The translations under genes were made by a program, and so were the position numbers. From an uncultured Verrucomicrobiota bacterium (GTDB lineage: Bacteria > Verrucomicrobiota > Kiritimatiellia > CAIQIC01 > Lenti-01), in assembly GCA_938003985.1 (NCBI GenBank), contig CALKWZ010000040.1, forward strand, positions 1-64,000: a DNA stretch of 64,000 nucleotides, in the 5' to 3' direction. Below are positions 57,148 through 64,000 of the stretch, one piece after another (positions within the stretch are counted from its first letter, which is position 1; the number at the start of each line of letters is the position of its first letter). Under the pieces are notes generated by a model. It had not been told where the DNA came from. It ran no database searches and worked only from the letters and a program-made list of their open reading frames with translations.

Positions 57148-57426
57148 CTATTTGCGCTGCGAGGGGTACTGGCCCTTGATTTTCTTCACGTAGAAGGAGC
57201 CCTTGGAGGGGGCGTCCATCAGGTTGTCGTACACGGCTTGGGGCACGTCCGAGTAGACGTAGCGGTCGGAGCTGTTGTTCATCTGGATGACGAGGGTCTT
57301 GGTTTCCGGATCGTAGCCGACCTTGTTGAGCAGGGACGACTCGACGGACGTCATTTCGATTTCGGCGGCGCGGACCGCGACGGAAAGAAGCAGCAGGGAC
57401 ACGAGCGCCAGGGCGATTTTTTTCAT
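57148..57426 (-). CDS. Small secreted KTSC-domain protein
   Basis: A 92-residue protein with a signal peptide (MKKIALALVSLLLLSVAVRAAE) followed by a single KTSC domain (MTSVESSLLNKVGYDPETKTLVIQM, then VYSDVPQAVYDNLMDAPSKGSFYVKKI). KTSC is best known as a C-terminal addition to cytosolic lysyl-tRNA synthetase, so secretion is unusual. It follows the small lipoprotein gene by 75 bases on the same strand. Function unknown. Confidence 0.82.
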   Translation of the reverse strand: MKKIALALVSLLLLSVAVRAAEIEMTSVESSLLNKVGYDPETKTLVIQMNNSSDRYVYSDVPQAVYDNLMDAPSKGSFYVKKIKGQYPSQRK

Positions 57427-57501
57427 GGGCCTATCTCCTACCTTTGCGGAAAGAGCCTACCGCGCGCGGGGCGGGAAGGCAAGCGTGGCCGCGGGGCAAG
57501 T

Positions 57502-57801
57502 TCAGCGGTTGTAGAAACGGATGGTGCGGCCGGAGCTGCTGCTGTCCGCCCAGACCTTGCTGCTGGGGCTGTAGAGGAACTGGATGCGATCGCCGTCGTA
57601 TTCCACTTCGACCGAATGGCCGGGGCCGATCACGACGGACAGCCAGTATTGGCCGTTGGGCTCCACCGTGACGCGATACGACGATTGGTTGGAGAACGTC
57701 CAGTTGTCGCGGAACGGATCGTCGTCTTCGCAGCCGCCGGACAATCCCGCCGCCAGACCGATGAGCACGACGCCGACCAAGGATCGCCACCGCAGGTTCA
57801 T
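57502..57801 (-). CDS. Small hypothetical lipoprotein
   Basis: A 99-residue protein with a signal peptide and lipobox LSGGC, an acidic stretch (EDDDP) and a compact beta-rich domain (SYRVTVEPNGQYWLSVVIGPGHSVEVEY). GGGAGG before the ATG fixed the start. No family recognised. It precedes the KTSC gene, so the two may be expressed together. Confidence 0.72.
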   Translation of the reverse strand: MNLRWRSLVGVVLIGLAAGLSGGCEDDDPFRDNWTFSNQSSYRVTVEPNGQYWLSVVIGPGHSVEVEYDGDRIQFLYSPSSKVWADSSSSGRTIRFYNR

Positions 57802-57892
57802 GATTGCCTCCCGGAGTTTTCGAATCCGGCGAAAGCATGATCCTTTTGCGCAAAACACGCAAGCCCAACCGGCGCGGCGGTCCGATACGAAA

Positions 57893-57923
57893 CGCCCCCC
57901 GCAACGCGAGGTCGCGGGGGGCG
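57893..57923 (-). terminator. Possible terminator after comEC
   Basis: CGCCCCCCGC (57893-57902) and GCGGGGGGCG (57914-57923) form a 10-bp stem with an 11-base loop. Only three T follow on the minus strand, so termination strength is doubtful. Confidence 0.4.
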
Positions 57924-57937
57924 GGCGGGCGCGGGGC

Positions 57938-60900
57938 TTACCAGCCGATTTCGAGGAGCGAGGGCTCGTCGACGTTGGTGCCGGTGGACCCGAGCTGGGT
58001 GTAGACGTGGTGCTCGGTGCCGTCGGAGGTGACGACGACGGCGCCGTCGGTGTCGGTGGCGGCGACGAGGGCGCCGGGGAGGGCGTCTTCGGCGGCGCGC
58101 TTGGTGGCGCCGTGGATCTTGACGGCTTCCTTGTACTTCAGGTCCACGACGGGGCGGGGGTTGCCGAACTCGAAGACGACGGCTTCGGCGCCGGTGGCCT
58201 TGAGCAGGGCGCCGGTGGTTTCGGCGAGTTTCCGGTCGAGATCGTCGGGGATGCCGACGACGATGCCTTCGAGACCGGCGGTGCCGTGGTGGGGAGCGAC
58301 GACGACCTGGGCCTTGAGTTTCTCGGGCGGCACGGCGGCGAGGAACGCCTGCTGCTGCGCGAGGGTGAGGTCGGAGAAGACCAGGAAGGCGGTCTCGCCG
58401 TAGGAAATGCGCAGGGAGAGGGGCGCCTGGTCGTCGCCGGCGGCGGGGCCGAGGGCTTCGACGAGGAACGGTTTGCCCTCGTATTCGGAGCGGTAGAGGA
58501 CGTCGCCGGCGGCGACGAATTCGGGGGCGACGCCGGTGCCGCTGGCGCGCTGCACGAGGCTTTGGGGCGAACGCTTGGCCAGCAGGGAGGCGAGCGGCTC
58601 TTTGGCGAGGAGGCCGGCGGCGGACTTCGGCAGGTAGAGGTGGTCGACGTCGACGTGCTGGAGCACGGTGAAGAGGCCGTCGCTGTGTTCGCGTTCGGGC
58701 GAGGTGAGGACGAGCGCCTCGAGATTCTTGATCTTCTTGGCGAAGACCTGGGGCAGGACGGTGCGTTCGGCGTCGTTGCGGCGGCCGCGGTCGGTCTGGA
58801 TGAAGGCGGTGTCGATCAGGATGGCCTTGTTGTCGGGGGTGTCGACGAGGATGGCCGAGCCGTAGCCGACGGCGACGATCTGGACGTGGAGCTTGCCGGC
58901 GGTGCGGATGGCGTTTTTCTCCTGGATGCCGGAGGCGACCACGCCGGCGAGGACGAGGGCGGCCGCGCCGCAGGCCACGATGCGGAGGGAAGCGGGCGCG
59001 CGGCGCCAGGCGGGCCGGACGACGCGGAACCAGAGCGGGCGCCACCAGGCGAAGATGCAGACGGCGGCGTAGTAGACGAACAGTTCGCGGATGGTTGGCC
59101 GGGAGACGAAGGGATAGAGGAACCAGCGCGAGAAGTAGTGGCCGATCAGGAGGAAGAGCGTGGAGAAGACCCAGTTGGCGGCGCTGAGGAGCAGGGCGAG
59201 ATAGATGCCGATGCCCGGGATCAGGCCGAGGAGGCCGGCGAGCATGGAGAGCTGCAGCACGATGCCGACGAGGGGGATGGCGATGAGGTTGGCGTAGGCG
59301 CCGGCGACGGGCCAGCGGAAGAAGTAGTAGGCGCTCAGGGGGATCATCATGCCGATCTGCATGCCGAACTGGGCGGCGATGAAGCCGGCGACGCCGGGAT
59401 TGAGGTTGGCGAAGCCGTAGTCGCGGATGGGGGTGAAGCCGCGGCGGGTCAGGAAGCGCGCGAGGCCGAAGAGGACCGCGCCGAGCAGGGCGTAGCCCAG
59501 CCAGAAGCGCAGGGTGACGGTCAGGAGCCAATGCGCGGCGTAGGCGTAGGTCAGCACCGAAATCATGAGGATCAGCGCGATGAAGTCGTTGCCCTTGAAT
59601 TTCTTGAAGATGTCGAAGAACGGCTGGGTCAGGATGGCCAGCGAGAGGATCGCGCCGAAGGACAGCGTGAAGGAGGGATCGACCGCCATGGCGGGATTCT
59701 GCAGCAGGATCATGAAGGCGGCGACGGGGACGCCGAGCAGGGCGGAGGCCCGGACGCCTTCGGACAGGTAGCCCCAGGTGAGCAGGAACAGCGAGTTCAT
59801 GATGCACGCGCGCAGGGTCGACGGCCGCGCGCCCGTGATGATGGCGAACACGACCAGCGCGAAGACGATGAACGGGATGTAGACCTTCTTGGACACCTTC
59901 AGCATCACGAAGATGCCGATGAACATGATGGTGATGATCGTGACGTGCAGGCCGGAGACGGCCAGCACGTGGTTGATGCCCGAGGCGCGGAATTCGTCGG
60001 CGATCAGCGCGTCGGTGTCCTTGCCGAGATTGAACAGGGGGGCGACGACGTCGTCGTCGTAGTCGTCGGAGGCGACGGAGACGGTGTTCTGCATGCCGTA
60101 GCGGAGGCCGAGAGTGAGCGCGCCGTGGAAGGCGGAGTTGGGCTGGGGCGTGGTCTGCTTGATCACGCGCACCATTTCGTCGCGCAGGTAGAGGGAGAAT
60201 TCGACGAGACCGTTGCCTTGGCGGGGTTCGCTTGCGCCTTGGGGCTGGATGATGGCGATGGGGGACGGGCCGCTCAGGGGGATGCGCAGGCGCATCTGGC
60301 CGCCGATGTTGTAGTTCCGCAGGTAGTTGGCCTGGTCGAAGGCGCCTTCGTTGGCGGCGTGGGCGGCGGCCTGCAGTTCGCCGGTCAGGGCGACGTCGTA
60401 GCCGTAGGCGTCCGAGCGCGCGTAGCGGTCGTATTCGGGCGTGACCGGGTCCACGGTCAGGCGGATGGTCTGCCGGTCCACGGGCAGGTAGGGGCCGCCG
60501 GGCTGGTACTGGATGTAGTCGGGGGTGATGGACAGGACGGTCTTGAACGAATAGACCCACGGATCGCCGGTGATGCGGCCGAGCACGCCGGCGGGCACGA
60601 CGTTGCGGCCGCGGCGGGCGAAGAGGCTGACCGTGTTTTCGGGCTGGTAGACGCCGATCTGGGCGGCGCCGGCGGGCGTGCCGATCAGTTCGACCCGGTC
60701 GAGATGGGTGAACGGCTGCTCGATCAGCGTTTCCCAGCGGGCGGGCGTGCCGGCGGGCACGACGATTTCCTGGCTCTCCTGCTCCAGGTTGAACTGGGTG
60801 AACATCCAGCGGCCGTCGGCGTCCATGGACGGCCGGCCGTCGGCGTCCGGAACGGGCTGGAGCGCCTCGAGGCGGCCGACGAGCCGCAGGCGGATTTCCT

Positions 60901-61315
60901 GATCGACCGGCGCGAGGGTCTTGATCTTGAGGAACGAGGTCTGGGAAATGGCCTTGCCGGGGGAGAATTGGCCGGCGCCGTCCGCGACGGTCAAGGTGCC
61001 GACGAGCTGGTCCGGCGACTGGATCATGGCGACGTAGCGCACGTAGCCGAAGGACAGGGCCGTCAGGATCATCAGGATCCAGAGACCGACCTGCCAGCGG
61101 TTGATGGGTTCCGAAACGCCGTAGGCGGCGAGTTCGTCGGCGACGGGCTTGCGCAAGCGGTGGGCGGCCATGAAGCCGGCGACGGTCAGCAGGCCGAGGA
61201 TGGCCGTGACGGACCACAGGGGGCCGAGGGCTTCGGGCCCCACGGGGAAGGCCATGGCCAGGCCGATGCCGACGATGAACAGATAGCAGAAGGTGATGAG
61301 CTTGTTGCGGGTCAT
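57938..61315 (-). CDS. comEC: ComEC/Rec2 DNA-uptake channel with degenerate metallo-beta-lactamase domain
   Basis: A 1125-residue polytopic protein. It has two N-terminal helices, an OB/DUF4131-like region, the competence core (HVLAVSGLHVTIITIMFIG, GARPSTLRACIMNSLFLL) and a C-terminal beta-lactamase-like domain. The metal-binding stretch that normally reads LTHPDADHxGG reads LTSPEREHSDG, so the first His is Ser and the Asp is Glu; a later APHHGT is conserved. Nuclease activity is therefore doubtful, while the channel part looks intact. A small gene precedes it by 14 bases. Confidence 0.9.
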   Translation of the reverse strand: MTRNKLITFCYLFIVGIGLAMAFPVGPEALGPLWSVTAILGLLTVAGFMAAHRLRKPVADELAAYGVSEPINRWQVGLWILMILTALSFGYVRYVAMIQSPDQLVGTLTVADGAGQFSPGKAISQTSFLKIKTLAPVDQEIRLRLVGRLEALQPVPDADGRPSMDADGRWMFTQFNLEQESQEIVVPAGTPARWETLIEQPFTHLDRVELIGTPAGAAQIGVYQPENTVSLFARRGRNVVPAGVLGRITGDPWVYSFKTVLSITPDYIQYQPGGPYLPVDRQTIRLTVDPVTPEYDRYARSDAYGYDVALTGELQAAAHAANEGAFDQANYLRNYNIGGQMRLRIPLSGPSPIAIIQPQGASEPRQGNGLVEFSLYLRDEMVRVIKQTTPQPNSAFHGALTLGLRYGMQNTVSVASDDYDDDVVAPLFNLGKDTDALIADEFRASGINHVLAVSGLHVTIITIMFIGIFVMLKVSKKVYIPFIVFALVVFAIITGARPSTLRACIMNSLFLLTWGYLSEGVRASALLGVPVAAFMILLQNPAMAVDPSFTLSFGAILSLAILTQPFFDIFKKFKGNDFIALILMISVLTYAYAAHWLLTVTLRFWLGYALLGAVLFGLARFLTRRGFTPIRDYGFANLNPGVAGFIAAQFGMQIGMMIPLSAYYFFRWPVAGAYANLIAIPLVGIVLQLSMLAGLLGLIPGIGIYLALLLSAANWVFSTLFLLIGHYFSRWFLYPFVSRPTIRELFVYYAAVCIFAWWRPLWFRVVRPAWRRAPASLRIVACGAAALVLAGVVASGIQEKNAIRTAGKLHVQIVAVGYGSAILVDTPDNKAILIDTAFIQTDRGRRNDAERTVLPQVFAKKIKNLEALVLTSPEREHSDGLFTVLQHVDVDHLYLPKSAAGLLAKEPLASLLAKRSPQSLVQRASGTGVAPEFVAAGDVLYRSEYEGKPFLVEALGPAAGDDQAPLSLRISYGETAFLVFSDLTLAQQQAFLAAVPPEKLKAQVVVAPHHGTAGLEGIVVGIPDDLDRKLAETTGALLKATGAEAVVFEFGNPRPVVDLKYKEAVKIHGATKRAAEDALPGALVAATDTDGAVVVTSDGTEHHVYTQLGSTGTNVDEPSLLEIGW

Positions 61316-61329
61316 GGGAGGGCCGGGGG

Positions 61330-61569
61330 TTAGGGGGTGGCGGGTTCAGCGGCGGCGGCGGGCGCGGCGGCGGCCGGGGTCGCCGGACCGTACAGGGCGA
61401 TGTCGGGATAGTATTCGGCGTTGGATTTCCAGATCGGCGACTCTTCCGGCTGGCCGCGGGCGATGGCCAGGAGCGCTTCGCGATAGGCGGGGTGGAAAGC
61501 CGTGACGGCGACGCCCAGCAGCAGGGCGAAGGCCAGGATTTTGGCGAGTTTGGCGGCACCTTGTTCCAT
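61330..61569 (-). CDS. Small membrane-anchored hypothetical protein upstream of comEC
   Basis: 79 residues with one hydrophobic helix (ILAFALLLGVAVTAF) and an Ala/Pro-rich tail. No family recognised. It ends 14 bases before comEC and is likely co-transcribed. GAGAGG lies upstream of the ATG. Confidence 0.6.
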   Translation of the reverse strand: MEQGAAKLAKILAFALLLGVAVTAFHPAYREALLAIARGQPEESPIWKSNAEYYPDIALYGPATPAAAAPAAAAEPATP

Positions 61570-61735
61570 GGAAACCTCTCTCTTTAATGAAAAAGCCGCC
61601 CCGGGGACGGGGTGGCTGGATCCAGCAAGTTGCGGAAATCAAGCGCCGACAAACCCGCGCTTCCCGGCGGGGACGCCGAGCGGCGGAGGAGGATGACTGC
61701 GCTGCCTGTCTTCATGCAAAACGACGAAAATGTAA

Positions 61736-62614
61736 TTATCCAGAATACGGTTCCAGATGGAGGTTGGCAATCGTTTCTTTTCCGAAGCGGTTCCGGAGCG
61801 CGCGCTCGAGGGCGGTGGCGATCTCGTGGGCTTCGCGCAGCGGCAGATCCGCCCGCAGGCGGACGTGCAGGTCGATCACGGGGAAGCGCCCGACCATCCG
61901 GGTCCGCAGGTTGTGGGGTTGCTGGATGCCCGGGATGCCGCGGGCCAGCGCGAGGATTTCGTCGCAGACTGCGGGAGCCAGGCTCTGGTCGGTCAGCTCG
62001 CCGAGCTGTTCCCGGACGATCCGCCAGGCGATCTTGAGCAGGAACACGCTCACGAACAGCGCGGCGATGGGGTCGAGAATGAGCCAGTCGTCGCCGAGAA
62101 ACGCGGCGGCGCCCACGCCCGCGGCCGTGGCGATGGACGAAAAGGCGTCGGAGCGATGGTGCCAGGCGTTGGCGACGAGCGACGAACTGCCCGTGGCGCG
62201 GGCCACTTTCATCGTGGCGCGGTAGAGCCATTCCTTGACGGCGATGGAGAGGACGGCCGCCCAGAAGGCAAAGGCGGAGGGATGGATGAGCGGATCGCCG
62301 TGCATGGCGTGGAAGATGCGCCGGATGGCCGTGCCGGCGATCTGGACGCCCACGTAGGCCAACGCCAGCCCGATGACGGCGGCGACGATGGTTTCGTACT
62401 TGCCGTGGCCGTAGGCGTGGTCCGAGTCCTTCGGCTTGGACGTGAAGCGCAAGCCGATCAGGACGGCGACGTCGGTGGCGAAATCGGACAGCGAGTGGAC
62501 GGCGTCGGCGATCAGCGCCTGGGAACGGCCGAACACGCCGGCGGCCAGTTTCAGGCCGGTCAGGACGACGTTGATCCAGATGGACAGATGGGTGATCCGG
62601 CGTTCCGGCGTCAT
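61736..62614 (-). CDS. Cation diffusion facilitator family transporter
   Basis: A 292-residue CDF. It has DAVHSLSDF and HHRSDAFSS metal-site motifs in helices 2 and 5, the HAYGHGKYE loop and a C-terminal cytoplasmic domain with the usual HVRLRADLPLREAHEIA. It exports divalent metals such as zinc, manganese or iron in exchange for protons. ATG 62614 has GAGGAAT upstream; a 29-residue Pro/Arg-rich extension from an earlier Met is unlikely. It overlaps the small gene upstream only by proximity (13 bases). Confidence 0.9.
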   Translation of the reverse strand: MTPERRITHLSIWINVVLTGLKLAAGVFGRSQALIADAVHSLSDFATDVAVLIGLRFTSKPKDSDHAYGHGKYETIVAAVIGLALAYVGVQIAGTAIRRIFHAMHGDPLIHPSAFAFWAAVLSIAVKEWLYRATMKVARATGSSSLVANAWHHRSDAFSSIATAAGVGAAAFLGDDWLILDPIAALFVSVFLLKIAWRIVREQLGELTDQSLAPAVCDEILALARGIPGIQQPHNLRTRMVGRFPVIDLHVRLRADLPLREAHEIATALERALRNRFGKETIANLHLEPYSG

Positions 62615-62627
62615 GGCGGGAGATTCC

Positions 62628-62921
62628 TCAGGCCTTGGGCGCGGGGGCGTCCGGCGGCGCGGGGGCGGCGCTTTTCTGCTTTTCGAGCTGTTCGCGGGCA
62701 AAGTCCGCGTCGCTTTGCCACCACGGCTTGCCTTTGGGGGCCGGCTTGGGGTTGATCAGCAGCATGAAGACGAACAGGAAGGGCACGCACGGCAGATAGA
62801 ACAGGATGCCGTCCTGCGACCGCAAGGTTTGGCGGGCGTCGAGCTGCGACAGCCAGACCAGGTAGAAGACGAATCCGAGCGTGTTGAGAATCCACGCCGC
62901 GCGCTTGAGATTCGGATTCAT
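62628..62921 (-). CDS. Small two-helix membrane protein
   Basis: 97 residues with two hydrophobic segments (ILNTLGFVFYLVWLS, GILFYLPCVPFLFVFMLLI) and an Ala/Pro-rich tail. No family recognised. It lies 13 bases before the CDF gene on the same strand and may be co-expressed. Confidence 0.6.
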   Translation of the reverse strand: MNPNLKRAAWILNTLGFVFYLVWLSQLDARQTLRSQDGILFYLPCVPFLFVFMLLINPKPAPKGKPWWQSDADFAREQLEKQKSAAPAPPDAPAPKA

Positions 62922-62975
62922 GCGGGGACTCTACCTCGCGCGCGCGCCGGTTGGCAACTGGCAACTGGCGGCGGC

Positions 62976-64000
62976 CTAGTCGAGCCGGACGGTGCGGTAG
63001 AAGCCGACCGGCGCGGCGTTCGTGGCGACCGCGCGGACGACGGGGCCGGTCGCCAGGGTGCCGGAAACGGCGTTGCTCCAGACCTGGGGGCCGACCAGGT
63101 TGGTCGCGACCTGCAAGGCGTAGGTATGACCGACGGACCCCAGCCAGCGGAACGTCGCCTCGTCGCCCAGGCCCGCTTCGGGCTCCAGCAACGCGCGGGC
63201 GGAGGGATAGGGGTTGGCGACGGCGAAGAACTGGTCGCCGGGGCTGTAGGTCTCGGCGAAGTTGAACAGCCGCGGATCGCCGAGGTTGCCGTAGCCGCCC
63301 GAACTCTGGCCCATGGGGCCGAGCACCTGGTTGGACACGTAGCGGTGGTTGGCGTCGTTCACGAAGGCGGCGATGCGGATGGTTTCGTTGAGCGCGCCGT
63401 CGGCGGCGGCGAAGAGGTCGATCGGCAGCGCCAGTTCGAGGCCGGTGGTCACGCCGGCGGCCAGCGAGGTGTTCGTCTCGTTGGGATCGCCGGTGCCCCA
63501 GACGCCGCCGACATTGGAGTTGTCGAATCCGAGCCGCACGCCGTTGGTGAAGGTGAAGGTGGTGACGAATCCGGTGTGGGTGGGGTCCTGAGCGATGCCG
63601 AGCGTCCGGGCCGCGCCGCCGCCGCCGGCGGGCAGCGTGGCGTAGTAGAGATAGCCCCGCCAGGCCTCGACCTGGGGCGGATCGAAATAGGGCACCACTT
63701 CGGTGCGGTTGCAGAACGTCAGGTAGAAGTCCGCTTCGAAGCCGGCATCGAACTTCAGCCCGTCGTTGGCCGGATCCAGATGGCCCATGGAGCCCAGCGC
63801 GCCGCCGTCCACGTTCGCGTTGTCGCCGCGCAGGCTGTTCTGGCCGCCGGGGATGGCATCGACGAAGAGGTCCAGCTTGTTCAGGTTGCCGACGGACCAG
63901 GTCAGACCCTGGCCGGCGGTTTCGAGGTTGCCGGCGATGAACAGATAAAGGTAGCCGTCGGAAACGCGCGCGTAGGCGGCATCCAGTTCGGAGCCCTGCA
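62976..64000 (-). CDS. Secreted PEP-CTERM-style protein, N-terminus beyond the window
   Basis: The frame stays open to the window edge, giving about 341 visible residues; the start lies outside. YLYLFIAGNLE, then KLDLFVDAIPGGQNSLRGDN, then GLKFDAGFEADFYLTF are segments known from secreted proteins of Planctomycetes and Verrucomicrobia-type bacteria that often carry PEP-CTERM sorting signals. It ends VGFYRTVRLD without a recognised sorting signal. Function unknown. Confidence 0.7.
   Translation of the reverse strand, partial: QGSELDAAYARVSDGYLYLFIAGNLETAGQGLTWSVGNLNKLDLFVDAIPGGQNSLRGDNANVDGGALGSMGHLDPANDGLKFDAGFEADFYLTFCNRTEVVPYFDPPQVEAWRGYLYYATLPAGGGGAARTLGIAQDPTHTGFVTTFTFTNGVRLGFDNSNVGGVWGTGDPNETNTSLAAGVTTGLELALPIDLFAAADGALNETIRIAAFVNDANHRYVSNQVLGPMGQSSGGYGNLGDPRLFNFAETYSPGDQFFAVANPYPSARALLEPEAGLGDEATFRWLGSVGHTYALQVATNLVGPQVWSNAVSGTLATGPVVRAVATNAAPVGFYRTVRLD

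Overview
The window is GC-rich, densely packed and Gram-negative in character (Pal/TolB, outer-membrane barrel, lipoproteins, periplasmic cyclophilin). The lifestyle reads as anaerobic: a complete [FeFe]-hydrogenase operon with NADH-type partner subunits, a group III glutamine synthetase and no oxygen-dependent enzyme. A secreted GH66 glucanase, a four-helix-bundle protein with a suffix domain, and a PEP-CTERM-style secreted protein at the right edge suggest the Planctomycetes-Verrucomicrobia-Kiritimatiellota group, perhaps a Kiritimatiellota relative. This is an inference from gene content, not from a marker phylogeny. No rRNA or tRNA gene was recognised.

Layout: (1) 0-4.5 kb, GH66 enzyme coupled to a four-helix-bundle protein, an M50 protease and a divergent CBS protein. 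(2) 4.6-10 kb, a three-gene hydrogenase operon whose flavin subunit is fused to a GltD-like NAD(P)H oxidoreductase. (3) 10.1-18.8 kb, a single-domain response regulator, a Ser/Thr kinase, an alphaCTD/sigma4-like DNA-binding protein overlapping fumarase, ligA and a polysaccharide deacetylase. (4) 18.9-30.8 kb, a complete type I-C CRISPR-Cas locus with 62 intact repeats plus one decayed repeat, and an apparent internal Cas11c start in cas8c. (5) 31-37.5 kb, cyclophilin and a polyphosphate cluster (ROK kinase, ppx, ppk, CHAD). (6) 37.6-40.9 kb, pal, tolB, serC. (7) 41-55.2 kb, a nitrogen-assimilation island: glnN, a sigma54 activator, amtB, glnK, gltB, gltD and an outer-membrane protein. (8) 55.3-64 kb, pyrG, small secreted proteins, comEC, a cation transporter and the truncated secreted protein.

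The most coherent new signal is the nitrogen island. Three transcription units (glnN, amtB-glnK and a TorF/Gcw_chp-like outer-membrane barrel) have -24/-12 sigma54 promoters, two of them perfect matches to the consensus. Two of the three carry an upstream ATACATAAATGTAT-like palindrome at a similar distance. A GAF-AAA+-Fis activator is encoded directly downstream of glnN. The PII protein of this regulon has Thr at position 51, where the uridylylated Tyr normally lies.

Two families of non-coding dispersed repeats lie between genes: a TTTTACGT-TCT-ACGTAAAA palindrome, often paired at a 31-bp period, with a longer form of about 130-190 bp, and a double-hairpin element. Both occur in several intergenic gaps. 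In high-GC DNA like this, very long antisense ORFs are common, and they were not annotated.
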